A DNA stretch of 64,000 nt. It comes from Pseudomonas sp. NFIX28. Lineage in GTDB: Bacteria > Pseudomonadota > Gammaproteobacteria > Pseudomonadales > Pseudomonadaceae. Numbering within the stretch: the first letter of the stretch is position 1; each line of letters starts with the position of its first letter. The position numbers and the translations under genes were made by a program. Of this stretch, positions 18,616 to 27,620 are shown one piece after another. The notes beneath the pieces are model-generated. The model had not been told where the DNA came from and did not search any database. It saw nothing but the letters and a program-made list of their open reading frames with translations. Where the stretch lies: positions 210,602-274,601 of the forward strand of contig NZ_FNPW01000005.1 of the NCBI RefSeq assembly GCF_900107395.1, read 5' to 3'.

Positions 18616-20424
18616 TCAGGCAATACCTTCGGACGCAGGCTCGTCCAGGCCCATGGCATGCAGGCGCGAGTAGTAGCCATTCTGCGCCAACAGATCGACA
18701 TGGGTGCCGCGCTCGACAATTCGTCCCTGATCCATGACCAAAATCAGGTCGGCTTTCTCGATGGTCGACAGGCGATGCGCGATCACCAGGGTGGTGCGCC
18801 CTTTCATGACCTTGTCCAGGGCCGCCTGGATATGCCGCTCCGACTCGGTATCCAGGGCCGACGTGGCCTCGTCGAGAATCAGCAGCGGCGCATTCTTCAA
18901 CAGCGCCCGGGCAATCGCCAGACGCTGGCGCTGGCCGCCGGAGAGCAGTACACCGTTCTCGCCAACCTGGGTGTCCAGGCCTTCGGGCAACTGGGAAATG
19001 AAATCCATGGCATAGGCATCCGCCGCCGCCTTCTCGATATCTTCCCGCGGTGCCCCTGCCAGGTCGCCATAGGCGATGTTGGCGGCCACGCTGTCGTTGA
19101 ACAGGGTCACGTGCTGCGTCACCTGGGCCACATGCCGACGCAGATTGCGCAGGCGGTAATCCTCGATCTCTACGTCATCGAGAAGAATCTGCCCCGTTTC
19201 GTGGTGATAGAAGCGCGGAATCAGGCTGGCCAGGGTCGACTTGCCGCTGCCGGAACGGCCGACCAGGGCGATCATCTGCCCCGGAGCCGCGGAGAAACTG
19301 ATGTCCTTCAGCACTTCACGGTCGGTGCCTGGATAGGTAAAGCTCAGGTTGCGCACATCCAGGCGCCCCTCGATACGCTCACGCTCGACCTGGCCCAGGT
19401 CGACTTCAGGCTCGACGTCCAGCTGTTCGAAGATGCTTTCCGCGCCCGCCACGCCTTTCTGGATGGTCGAGCTGACTTCCGAAAGCTGGCGAATCGGCTT
19501 GGGCAACAGGCCCGCCGCGGTGATATAGGCCACCAGGTCGCCCGCCGTGGCATCGCCACGCAGGAACAGCACCAGGAACATCAACACTGCCATGGCCGAG
19601 TAGATCACCAGTTGCAGCATCGGCGTATAGACCGCACCGGTCTTGGTCATGCGCAGTTGCTTGTCGGTGTTGCTCTGGCTGGCGTCGACGAAACGTTGCT
19701 GCTCATAGCTTTCGCCACCGAAGCTGCGAACCACGCGATAGCCTTGAATGGTCTCGGAGGCCACGTGGGTCACATCGCCCATCGCCACCTGGATCTTCTT
19801 GCTCTGCTTGCGGAATTTCTTGCTGGTGCTGCCAACCATGACCGCAATCAACGGCAGGATCGCCAGCATCACCAGGGTCAGCTTCCAGTTCATCCACAAC
19901 AGGTAAACGAACAGGAACACCACCGTCAGGCCTTCACGAATCACCACTTTGATGGCATCGGTAGCAGCGCCGGTGACCATGGTGACGTTGAAAGTGATGC
20001 GGGAAATCAGGTGCCCGGAGTTGTGGGTATCGAAATAACGGTTGGGCAGGACCAGCAGCTTGTTGAACAGCTCGACCCGCAGGTCATGCACCAGCCCCAG
20101 GGAAACCTTCGCCAGGTAGTAGTTGCCGAGGAAAGAGCCAAGCCCCTGCCAGGCCGCGATCAGGATGATCAGCAGCGGCACGGCCATCAATAGCTGCAAG
20201 TCGCGCAGATAAGGGACATTGGGAAAGAGCACCGCTTCGGGATTGCTCAAGCCATCGACGAAATATTTGAGAATGCCTGCCAGCATCGGCTGGGTGGATG
20301 CAAATATCACGAAGCCCACGATACTCAGCAGGAAAATGCCAATGTAGGGTTTTACATACCCCAACAGCCGGAAATAGATTTTCAGGCTGGAATCCTGTTC
20401 CGCTTTGAGCGGTGCATCACTCAT
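18616..20424 (-). CDS. msbA: Lipid A export ABC transporter MsbA
   Basis: MsbA is the homodimeric ABC exporter that flips lipid A-core across the inner membrane. The 602-residue half-transporter has six N-terminal membrane segments (about 20-330) and an ATPase domain with Walker A GRSGSGKST near 390, signature LSGGQRQRLAIARALL near 490, Walker B LLILDEATSALD and the H-loop IAHRLST. I place the start at the ATG at 20424 (MSDAPLKAE) because it has a GAG element at proper distance; a GTG four codons upstream (20436) lacks one. It follows waaL by 15 bases and is probably co-transcribed with it. Confidence 0.96.
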   Translation of the reverse strand: MSDAPLKAEQDSSLKIYFRLLGYVKPYIGIFLLSIVGFVIFASTQPMLAGILKYFVDGLSNPEAVLFPNVPYLRDLQLLMAVPLLIILIAAWQGLGSFLGNYYLAKVSLGLVHDLRVELFNKLLVLPNRYFDTHNSGHLISRITFNVTMVTGAATDAIKVVIREGLTVVFLFVYLLWMNWKLTLVMLAILPLIAVMVGSTSKKFRKQSKKIQVAMGDVTHVASETIQGYRVVRSFGGESYEQQRFVDASQSNTDKQLRMTKTGAVYTPMLQLVIYSAMAVLMFLVLFLRGDATAGDLVAYITAAGLLPKPIRQLSEVSSTIQKGVAGAESIFEQLDVEPEVDLGQVERERIEGRLDVRNLSFTYPGTDREVLKDISFSAAPGQMIALVGRSGSGKSTLASLIPRFYHHETGQILLDDVEIEDYRLRNLRRHVAQVTQHVTLFNDSVAANIAYGDLAGAPREDIEKAAADAYAMDFISQLPEGLDTQVGENGVLLSGGQRQRLAIARALLKNAPLLILDEATSALDTESERHIQAALDKVMKGRTTLVIAHRLSTIEKADLILVMDQGRIVERGTHVDLLAQNGYYSRLHAMGLDEPASEGIA

Positions 20425-20439
20425 CGTCGAGCTCACTGT

Positions 20440-21612
20440 TTAGGAGGAACGCGGGATTTTATCACAGCCTGTGTGACCACCCCGCGCCCAGACCAAAACA
20501 GTGGCCAAACCGATCGGCAGCCAGCTGATGAACCATTCGGCGCGGGGAGTTCCGGTCAGGCTGGCGGCATCGAACTGCATGGCCAGGAAAGAAAACAGCC
20601 AGATGCCGATAACGCCCCGGCCATAAAGTGTTTCGCGGGCGCGCCAGGCTTCGCGCAACGCCACAAACCAGACCGCCCCCCACAGCAGCAGCCCGGGAAT
20701 ACCCAGCTCGAGAGCGATATGGGTGAACAGATTGTGGGCGTGATCGAACTGCTGCCCTTCAGCGAATACCTTATAACCCGCACCCAGGCCAAGACCTGTC
20801 CATGGATGCTCAGCAATCATCTGCAGGCTGGCCATGAGGATTTGTGGACGATAAGACACCCCACGGGCCAGAACCAAGGGTTCGAGAAACCAGAACGCCA
20901 ACATCGCCAGCAGCAGCGCCGCAGCCGCAAACATCCGGCTGAGCCGGTCACGGCACCAGATAGGCATTGCCAGCACCGTCAGGAACAGCGCCAGGGCAGC
21001 GCCACGGCTCTGGCACAGCACGACAAACCCGCCGAGCAACGCCAGCGCCACCAGCCACACTGCTTGAAGGCCGCGAGTGCGCGGCACCCAGTGCAGCATC
21101 CAGATGGCGCTCAGTCCGATGACATAACCACCGAGGATCGGATGAGCCAGTTCACCCAACCCCTCGAGACGTGCCCACCAGACATTGCCGTTGATCCAGT
21201 AGAACTGGATGATGGCCAGCAATGCAGTCACCGCCAGCCCCACCCCGCCCCACTGCATGACGCGGATCACCCGTTCAGGCCGGGCATTGGCGAAAATCGG
21301 GAAAAACAACAGGAATACCGCGATATACAGCAGGCGCTTGGCCTCGCGAGACGGGTCTGCCGCCTGCGTCCACAGCAAGCTGATCAGCCCCCATACCGCC
21401 AACCCCAGCAATGCCAGGCCAAGCCAGCGCTGGGCATGCCACCACTCGATCAGGCGCTCGCGCGCAGACCAAGCCAGAATCATCGCCGGCAGCCATAGGA
21501 AAGCCACTAGCCCCTGTTGATAAATCTTGTTGGTGGGCGCCAGTGCAATGGCCAGCAAAAACCATAGCAACCCGATTGTCATCCATACTTGCGCCCAGCG
21601 TGTGGCCTGCAT
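20440..21612 (-). CDS. waaL: O-antigen ligase family protein (WaaL)
   Basis: A polytopic inner-membrane protein of 390 residues with about ten to eleven hydrophobic segments and one large periplasmic loop in the second half, the layout of WaaL/Wzy proteins (PF04932). The loop contains RPQILMASLQMIAEHPWTGLGLGAGYKVFAEGQQFDHAHNLFTHIALELG (positions about 255-305), where the HXHN-type motif (HAHNLF) and the preceding Arg are the residues usually needed for ligase or polymerase activity. Next to msbA this matches the P. aeruginosa waaL position. CAGGAG precedes the ATG. It joins O-antigen from undecaprenyl pyrophosphate to lipid A-core. Confidence 0.87.
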   Translation of the reverse strand: MQATRWAQVWMTIGLLWFLLAIALAPTNKIYQQGLVAFLWLPAMILAWSARERLIEWWHAQRWLGLALLGLAVWGLISLLWTQAADPSREAKRLLYIAVFLLFFPIFANARPERVIRVMQWGGVGLAVTALLAIIQFYWINGNVWWARLEGLGELAHPILGGYVIGLSAIWMLHWVPRTRGLQAVWLVALALLGGFVVLCQSRGAALALFLTVLAMPIWCRDRLSRMFAAAALLLAMLAFWFLEPLVLARGVSYRPQILMASLQMIAEHPWTGLGLGAGYKVFAEGQQFDHAHNLFTHIALELGIPGLLLWGAVWFVALREAWRARETLYGRGVIGIWLFSFLAMQFDAASLTGTPRAEWFISWLPIGLATVLVWARGGHTGCDKIPRSS

Positions 21613-21719
21613 CTATTCGCTCCTGAATGGTCCACCCGCCAACCCGGCATGGTGAAAACAACAACTTTTCGGCATCATTGCCCGCCACTGTGCCCGCCAC
21701 TTCGACAAGGCTTCCTACG

Positions 21720-22325
21720 ATGCAATGCTCCCGGCTTCCCCAAGCCACTTTGAATCAGATGATTGAAGGCGCCAGAATTCTGGAGGCCGACAGCTACGGC
21801 CCGAAAGTCTACCTGTTGCAGGATGGGAATATTCTGAAACTGTTTCGCCGCAAGCGTCTTTTTTCATCCGCCCTGTTTCGGCCCTACTCGAGGCGCTTCA
21901 TCGACAACGCAGCACGCCTGGAACGACTCGGCGTTCCCACGCTGCAGGTCCTGGAGTTCTATCGTCTGGAACAACCCGGCATGACCGCAGTGCTATACCG
22001 ACCGCTGCCCGGTGAAACCCTGCGCCAGGTCTCCAGCAAGGAAGGCTTCGACTGGCAGCAGACCTTGCCAGCCCTGATCGAACTGATTCGCAGCCTGCAC
22101 GGCTCGGGAATCTACTTTCGCTCACTGCACCTGGGCAATATCGTCATCACTCCGGACAATCGCTTCGGCCTGATCGATGTGGCGGACATGCGTTTCTTCC
22201 GCGGGCCACTTCCCCCTCATCTGATCAAACGCAACCTGCAACACTTCGCCCGTTATATTGCCCGGGAGAAGCTGAACGGCAGCTTTCCCATGCAAGCATT
22301 GGAACAGGCGCTAATTTCGGCATGA
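21720..22325 (+). CDS. Kinase-fold protein of the LPS cluster, catalytic Asp replaced
   Basis: A 201-residue protein kinase-fold protein related to the LPS (InaA/RIO-like) kinases and often labelled toluene tolerance protein. Nucleotide-binding elements are present: YLLQDGNILKLFRRK contains the Lys strand near residues 31-45. The catalytic loop reads YFRSLHLGNIV (132-142): Ser135 stands where kinases have the catalytic Asp, while Asn140 and the metal-binding Asp in LIDVADM are kept. It may therefore be a pseudokinase or use another base. It is the only gene on the plus strand in the LPS block, diverging from waaL and overlapping the 3' end of the next glycosyltransferase gene by 15 bases. Confidence 0.8.
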   Translation: MQCSRLPQATLNQMIEGARILEADSYGPKVYLLQDGNILKLFRRKRLFSSALFRPYSRRFIDNAARLERLGVPTLQVLEFYRLEQPGMTAVLYRPLPGETLRQVSSKEGFDWQQTLPALIELIRSLHGSGIYFRSLHLGNIVITPDNRFGLIDVADMRFFRGPLPPHLIKRNLQHFARYIAREKLNGSFPMQALEQALISA

Positions 22326-23414
22326 CAACAGGGTGGCGGCGGTCTGGCTGAAGCGCTGCCAGGCCTGGTCGGGCGCCAAGGCGGCGTACTGATCGGCGGC
22401 GACCTCCTGTGCCGGCAGGTTGAAGGCCTGGAAAATGGCCTCCCGCCAGGCATCGACATCATTCACCGGCGCATAGCGTCCGGTATCAGCCAACTGTTCG
22501 CGAAATACCGGCAGGTCGCTGGTCAATACCGGCACGCCGGACATCACGGCCTCTTGCAGCGTCAAGCCGAGGCCCTCCTCCAGCGATGGAATGGCTACCC
22601 AGTCGAACGCCTTGAACAGGGTCGCGGCATGCTTCAGATGCCCGGGCAGCATGACCTTGTCACCCAGGCCCAGCTGCTTGATACGGGCCTCGAGTTCAGG
22701 CCGGGCCTGCCCCTCGCCGACGATCACCAGACGCAGGTTGGGTCGGCTGTCGAGCATTTTGGCGAAAGCTTCCAGCAAACAGGCAAACCCCTTGTCCGCT
22801 ACCAGCCGTCCGATTGCGCCCAGTACCGGGGCGTCATCAACGGGTAGGCCCAGACTTGCGCGCGCCTGGTCGCGTGGCAGAAGCCTGGCGCTGAAAGCCT
22901 GGGGATCAAACGCCGTGCGCAGGGTGATCACCGGCTTTTGCAGGTCGCGCTCCAAGGACGCCGCCAGGGTCTGCGAAACCGCGGCCAGGGTCAGTTGCGA
23001 AGCCGGGAACTGCTGGAACAAGGCCTGATCCGACTGATGCAGCCGCGTAGCGCCATGGATGACCACCACCACACGCAGCTGCGACAACGATTTGAGAACC
23101 GGCAGCATCACTCGCGCCACGCCGATCCCGTCGATCAGCAGCACACGTGCGCCACTCGCCTGCAGCGCCCGATGAAAACGCATCCGCATCCAGGGCTGCA
23201 CCAGCCGCCAGAAATGCTTGGCTTTCAAGCGGGACGAAGACAGGTTCCATTCCCGACATTCACCGACATTCGCCACGCAGCCGGTGGCTGCCCCCTGCAG
23301 CAGCCAGGTCTTGACCACCGTATCGGTCTCGGCCTGGGACAGGATCTGTTGATGAACCTTGTGCACAGAAGCGAATGCGGGGCCTGCCGCCCACATGATG
23401 TTGAGAATGTTCAT
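22311..23414 (-). CDS. Glycosyltransferase family 4 protein
   Basis: A 367-residue GT-B fold glycosyltransferase. The C-terminal GT4 domain is clear: VLGAIGRLVADKGFACLLEAFA near residues 185-206, LRLVIVGEGQARPELEARIKQLGL, MLPGHLKHAATLFKAFDWVAIPS, and the donor-binding EGLGLTLQEAVMSGVPVLTSD (E-X7-E) near 273-293. The start MNILNIM at 23414 fits the first Rossmann strand of the family; a longer frame adds 16 residues without a family-like sequence. It is in the LPS core / O-antigen run and so probably transfers a sugar to the core oligosaccharide; donor and acceptor are unknown. Its 3' end overlaps the convergent kinase-fold gene. Confidence 0.88.
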   Translation of the reverse strand: MNILNIMWAAGPAFASVHKVHQQILSQAETDTVVKTWLLQGAATGCVANVGECREWNLSSSRLKAKHFWRLVQPWMRMRFHRALQASGARVLLIDGIGVARVMLPVLKSLSQLRVVVVIHGATRLHQSDQALFQQFPASQLTLAAVSQTLAASLERDLQKPVITLRTAFDPQAFSARLLPRDQARASLGLPVDDAPVLGAIGRLVADKGFACLLEAFAKMLDSRPNLRLVIVGEGQARPELEARIKQLGLGDKVMLPGHLKHAATLFKAFDWVAIPSLEEGLGLTLQEAVMSGVPVLTSDLPVFREQLADTGRYAPVNDVDAWREAIFQAFNLPAQEVAADQYAALAPDQAWQRFSQTAATLLSCRN

Positions 23415-23462
23415 AGGGCACACCGCCCTTTCACGGTTTTGGCAACCCTGATACCGACGCAA

Positions 23463-24224
23463 CTAATTGATAAACCAGCCAATACCGACTCCAAGCAAGA
23501 GAACCAGAACGAGCTTTACCTGCTCGCGACGACTGCGTCTGGCCTTGCGTTCACGCTCGGCCGCCGTCTCCACATGCAAACCGAAACCGGTGTGCAGCAC
23601 CGCATCACCTTCCAGGCTGACAGCCGTCAGGTTCAGCTCAGCATAGCGCTTGGACAATGCTTTCTCTCCGCCGTGCCCGGCAAAAGGCGCGCACAGACGA
23701 TATTCAGTAATACGACGCAAGCCAGGGTTGAGCGAGAAGCTCTGCCATTCAGGCTTGTCGGAAATCAGTGGGTAGCATGGCACCCCACCGATTACCTCAC
23801 GCGGGCCCAGATGGATGTACGGGCTATGCACGCGCAAGTCGTGCGCATAGCTGCGTAACCAGACCTGCAGGATGTCCGGGCGCTGCTCGAGAATCGCCTT
23901 CGAGTCCTCGACAAAACCCGGACGGTAGAATTCCCAGTCGTCTTCACAATGAAAGATATAAGGAGTCTTGACCTGCTCGTAGGCGAGGTCGATCGACGCC
24001 AGCTGCCCGAGCTTCGGTCGGTTGACGAAGAAGGTACAGTGATCCTTCCAATGGGCGGGCACAGCGCTGCGCACTCGCTCGTCGCCAGCATCTTCGGTGA
24101 TGAAGACTTCACGGATCGGGGCAGTGTTGAAGCGGTCGAAACTCTCCAGCGTCAGCTTGAGCAGATCCAGACGGCCGCAACTGGTGACCACCAGGGTGAT
24201 GTCACTCTCTTGGCTAAACTGCAC
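23463..24224 (-). CDS. Glycosyltransferase family 2-like protein with C-terminal membrane anchor
   Basis: A 253-residue GT-A fold transferase. The N-terminal half has ITLVVTSCGRLDLLKLTLESF (residues 8-28), the opening of family 2 enzymes, and YIFHCEDDWEFYRPGF near 90-105 with the DXD-type metal site (EDDW). Unusually it ends with one hydrophobic helix (about residues 234-252, VKLVLVLLLGVGIGWFI) after a very basic segment RERKARRSRREQ, so it is probably tail-anchored to the inner face of the inner membrane. It lies in the LPS operon; the position corresponds roughly to the rhamnosyl/sugar transferases near waaL in P. aeruginosa, but I cannot assign a donor. Confidence 0.83.
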   Translation of the reverse strand: MQFSQESDITLVVTSCGRLDLLKLTLESFDRFNTAPIREVFITEDAGDERVRSAVPAHWKDHCTFFVNRPKLGQLASIDLAYEQVKTPYIFHCEDDWEFYRPGFVEDSKAILEQRPDILQVWLRSYAHDLRVHSPYIHLGPREVIGGVPCYPLISDKPEWQSFSLNPGLRRITEYRLCAPFAGHGGEKALSKRYAELNLTAVSLEGDAVLHTGFGLHVETAAERERKARRSRREQVKLVLVLLLGVGIGWFIN

Positions 24225-24279
24225 TTGATTCTCACCTACAGCAAAAATGCGATCACTATTGATGGGTTAGTGATAGCTG

Positions 24280-25236
24280 TCAAACACCCAGTTTCGAGCG
24301 CATACGCTCGATAAAGCTCAAGGGTGCACGCGGCCGCAATGCGGGTTGAAGCTCATTGACAATACGCTCACCGATACGGGCGAAGCTGAACTGGGAAACC
24401 GCCAGATCGCGCCCGTTTCGCGCAATGTTCTGCGCCAATGCCGGATCGGCACGCAGCATGACAAGCTTTTCCTGCAATTGCGGAATGTTCTGATAAAAGA
24501 CTACGTTGTGCATATCCTGCAAACCCAGTGCGCGATTTTCCGCCTCACCCTGGTCGAATGCCAGCAACACGCAGCCGCAGGCCATGGCCTCGAAATTCTT
24601 GATCATGTATTCGCCCATGCCGACATCGGCACTGACGAAAAAGCGGATACGGTTGAGCGTGTCGCAATACTCTTCGCCCGACTTGGTCCGCGTCACCACC
24701 AGGGGTTCGACCTGGCCGAGCTCGTCCAGCAGTGCTTTGCGGCCGCTATAGGCCACGCTGTTGGTGCTGCCGACGAATGCCAGCTCGATATCCCGCTCAC
24801 GGCCCTGGTCCTGCAGCAGGGTCTGGTCATAGCCCTTGGGCACGAATACCGCGTCGAAACCTTCCTGGCGCAGGCGCTCGCTGACCATGAACCCCGAGCT
24901 GATTACCCGCGCCCAAGGCAGACGCCGGTAATGCGCGCTGAATTTGCCGGTGTACTTGCAGGGGATGTAGTTCTGGTAGGCGTCGTGCTCGAGGATCACC
25001 AGGTTGGGAATAGTGCGAATAAAGCTCGCCTGACGGATTTCCTGCTTGAACCGCAGGAAGAACACGATGCGATCGTACCGCGAGACATCCACCTCACGGC
25101 GGAAATAGCCACGCAGGTTACGCTGCTCATCGCTGCTCAACCACCGCAGGTCGCATTCGCAATGAGCGGCAACGCCTTCGTACAGGCGGTCCAGAATGGC
25201 CCGCTGTTCTTTCTGCACCAGAAATAGAACCTTCAT
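24280..25236 (-). CDS. Glycosyltransferase (GT-B type, cell-surface polysaccharide)
   Basis: A 318-residue protein with the look of a GT1/GT4-like enzyme. It opens MKVLFLVQKEQRAILDRLYEGV, has a middle part with AYSGRKALLDELGQVEPLVVTR, and a C-terminal glycosyltransferase segment with FVSADVGMGEYMIKNFEAMACGCVLLAFDQGEAENRALGL (about 205-245), where the E-A-M-A-C-G stretch is typical of donor binding, followed by FARIGERIVNEL. ATG at 25236 is preferred over two in-frame ATGs just upstream because AAGGA stands five bases before it. In P. aeruginosa a similar place is held by the surface-sugar gene ssg; orthology is not proven here. Confidence 0.82.
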   Translation of the reverse strand: MKVLFLVQKEQRAILDRLYEGVAAHCECDLRWLSSDEQRNLRGYFRREVDVSRYDRIVFFLRFKQEIRQASFIRTIPNLVILEHDAYQNYIPCKYTGKFSAHYRRLPWARVISSGFMVSERLRQEGFDAVFVPKGYDQTLLQDQGRERDIELAFVGSTNSVAYSGRKALLDELGQVEPLVVTRTKSGEEYCDTLNRIRFFVSADVGMGEYMIKNFEAMACGCVLLAFDQGEAENRALGLQDMHNVVFYQNIPQLQEKLVMLRADPALAQNIARNGRDLAVSQFSFARIGERIVNELQPALRPRAPLSFIERMRSKLGV

Positions 25237-25320
25237 CATCTTCCTTGCAGCCGTGAGCAACCCGACAAAAGAGCGAAACTACCCTGGCCGACCGGCAAAA
25301 GGGTGTCGTGCAATATCAAT

Positions 25321-26727
25321 TTACAAACGCCAGAACAGCTCATGCCGGCGCACCGCCTTGCGGAAAAACTCGTTCTCGCCATAAGGCGAACCGGCGCGGC
25401 CAGCCAGCATCCGCTGCAAGCCACGACGCAGGCGGCGCTTGAACGGCGCTCGCGGCTGCAGGTCATGCATCATGCCCAAAGCCATCGCCTTGTCACGTTG
25501 CTGCTCGATCGACAGCGGCAAGCTGCAAGGCCTGAGCACCTGGGCCGGATCGAACACCGGCGGCAGGGCGATGCCCGCCCCCGAATCGCCCATCGGCCAA
25601 CGGTCGTTGTCATGCAGGTGGTTGGCGTAACCGAGCAACGTGGTCGGCTGCCATTCCAGCCCCTGCAGCGCTTCCAGTACCGCCTGCTGAGCGCAAATGT
25701 GGTCCGGGTGCGGATCGAGTGTCGGGTGCGGTAGCACGATCACTTCGGGACGAGCCTTGAGCAGCACCGCCCGCAGGTCGGCCAGGAGATTGTTCCAGGT
25801 CGGCGCGCCATCGGCATCCGCCGGCAACGGGAACGGATTGAACTGGCGGAACAGGCGGATATCCGACAGCTCGGCCTCGCGGGACGCCGCAGGCCGGTTC
25901 GGCGCCGCCTGCATGGCCGGCAGTTGCAGGCAGAAATACCCCAGCTGCACACAACGTTCCTCGGCGACCCCGGCCCAACGCGGCACCGCGATGCTGTCCC
26001 AGGCCCGCAGACGCCCCTTGATCCGTGCCGCATCGGCATCGTTCATGCCCATCCGCCGGTAATGCTCGGCCTCGATCTCGCCCGCGGTCAGTGTGACGAT
26101 CCAGGCTTCGTCAGCCTGGCTGTACAGGCCGAAAGCGGCCAGCTCGGCATCGTCGGCGTGGGGGGCGATGACCATCACCCGCTGGTGGCGATAGTCCGGC
26201 TCACGGAACACCGACAACAACGGCTCGCCGTGCACCCGGCAGAAACGTCCGCGCAGTTGCAGCTCGCCACTCGCCAGTGGCCGTGCCAGCCCGCTGAGAT
26301 TGAGATAGCGCAAGCCGTTCACGCCGCGCTCGAAGGTCTGTCGATCCTGCCCCGCCAAAGAGACGGAAGGATCGAAAAAGCGCCCCAGCCAACTGCTGCT
26401 GACCTTTACCGCAAGGATCAGGGTTTCATCCCCCGCCAGGTCGATCGCCTGATCCAGCACCAGGCGCTCCTTGTCCAGATGGACCTTGGGCTGCTCGGTG
26501 CCGAACGGGAAGCTGTACTGATAATCGTCGCGTGGCGAATAAAACAAATGATCGGCAAACCAGGCCTCATGGGCCACCCACGCCAGCACCGCGAGCAGCA
26601 GCGGCAGCCACCAGGCCACCAGCACACCGATAGCCACCAGCACCAGCAGGCCGATCAGCAGGCCAAGGCGCTTCTGCCGGCGATGGCGCTTGAGCAACTG
26701 TTGCTTGCGGCTCGGTGGCTGACTCAT
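25321..26727 (-). CDS. dnpA: PIG-L family deacetylase (DnpA-like)
   Basis: A 468-residue membrane-anchored de-N-acetylase. Two close hydrophobic segments lie at about residues 20-58 after a basic N-terminus. The PIG-L/LmbE domain follows: VMVIAPHADDAELAAFG (about 185-201) supplies the His and Asp residues that bind zinc, and VLPHPTLDPHPDHICAQQAV (about 352) the second metal/catalytic motif. P. aeruginosa DnpA, in the same place in the core LPS cluster, affects antibiotic persistence and presumably deacetylates a sugar of the core. The ATG overlaps the mig-14-like stop (ATGA), so the two are coupled. The N-terminal extension in the longer frame is not used. Confidence 0.87.
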   Translation of the reverse strand: MSQPPSRKQQLLKRHRRQKRLGLLIGLLVLVAIGVLVAWWLPLLLAVLAWVAHEAWFADHLFYSPRDDYQYSFPFGTEQPKVHLDKERLVLDQAIDLAGDETLILAVKVSSSWLGRFFDPSVSLAGQDRQTFERGVNGLRYLNLSGLARPLASGELQLRGRFCRVHGEPLLSVFREPDYRHQRVMVIAPHADDAELAAFGLYSQADEAWIVTLTAGEIEAEHYRRMGMNDADAARIKGRLRAWDSIAVPRWAGVAEERCVQLGYFCLQLPAMQAAPNRPAASREAELSDIRLFRQFNPFPLPADADGAPTWNNLLADLRAVLLKARPEVIVLPHPTLDPHPDHICAQQAVLEALQGLEWQPTTLLGYANHLHDNDRWPMGDSGAGIALPPVFDPAQVLRPCSLPLSIEQQRDKAMALGMMHDLQPRAPFKRRLRRGLQRMLAGRAGSPYGENEFFRKAVRRHELFWRL

Positions 26728-27620
26728 ACGGTGAACACCGGAACGGGGTTGCACCAGCGATCCTTGTATTCGCGATCGGCGCGACCGAAGGAGAAACGCA
26801 GCGGTTTGTCGATGGCCCGCGCTTGCTCCCAGGCGCTTTGCGTATTGAGGAAACTCAACACGCTGCCTGGGCTGAACTCGCGGGTTTGCGGATCGACGCC
26901 GCCATTGATGTATTCGACGCTGATCCACTCCGGCGCTTCGACCCGGTACACCAGCTGAATGGCGATCGGCGCATCGTTGAGGAAAATCACCGAACCAATC
27001 AGCAGCTCACGCAGCAGCTCGATAACCTCGGCCATGCGCTCGGCACCGGTGGCCGGGAACCCCCAGCGGCGCTGGAACAGATCGCAGTAAATGGCTGCCA
27101 GCTCCTGGCTGGAGAACTCGCTGACCGGGCGCACCACGCCACCCGCCTCTTCCAGCAGGCGCAGTTCGCGGCGTTGGTTGTAGCGAAATTTCTTCGACAG
27201 TTCTTCCGGCGTGCGGGCCATGGCCAACTGCTCGGCCTGGGGCTTGAGGGTGCTGAACCGCCCCTGGTTCAAGACCGACAGGTAACGGCCGCGATGGCGC
27301 AGCGGTGCCTCGGTGTCTGGCGCGGCCGGCAGGATCAACTCGGCGTTGCCCAGGTCGAACAAGCCTTTCTTACCGCTGCGCTTGAGTACGTCCTTGGACA
27401 ATGCCAGGTCGCGCCCCCAGGTCGGAATCGCCGCCCGCAGTTCGCCGGCCTGTTCCCAGGCCAGGTAGCGGACCGGGATGCCCGCCAGGTTCGCCAGGCG
27501 CTCCACCACCAGCGGATGGGTGGCGACGCTGCCACCAAAACGCTGCCAGGCGGCGGCATAAGTCGAGGCGTCGACGACCGACCAGCCACGCTCGCGCCAG
27601 CCTTGGAATCGATTGAGCAT
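26724..27620 (-). CDS. Mig-14 family antimicrobial-peptide resistance protein
   Basis: A 298-residue protein of the Mig-14 family, which in Salmonella and Pseudomonas helps resist cationic antimicrobial peptides and is thought to act at the inner membrane/LPS. It has a GNAT/FemX-like second half: KFRYNQRRELRLLEEAGGVVRPVSEF near residues 145-170, then IYCDLFQRRWGFPAT and QLVYRVEAPEWISVEYINGGVDP near 220-242, ending LRFSFGRADREYKDRWCNP. ATG at 27620 shares its first base with the TGA of the glycosyltransferase upstream. Position between wapH and dnpA matches P. aeruginosa. The biochemical reaction is not known. Confidence 0.85.
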   Translation of the reverse strand: MLNRFQGWRERGWSVVDASTYAAAWQRFGGSVATHPLVVERLANLAGIPVRYLAWEQAGELRAAIPTWGRDLALSKDVLKRSGKKGLFDLGNAELILPAAPDTEAPLRHRGRYLSVLNQGRFSTLKPQAEQLAMARTPEELSKKFRYNQRRELRLLEEAGGVVRPVSEFSSQELAAIYCDLFQRRWGFPATGAERMAEVIELLRELLIGSVIFLNDAPIAIQLVYRVEAPEWISVEYINGGVDPQTREFSPGSVLSFLNTQSAWEQARAIDKPLRFSFGRADREYKDRWCNPVPVFTV

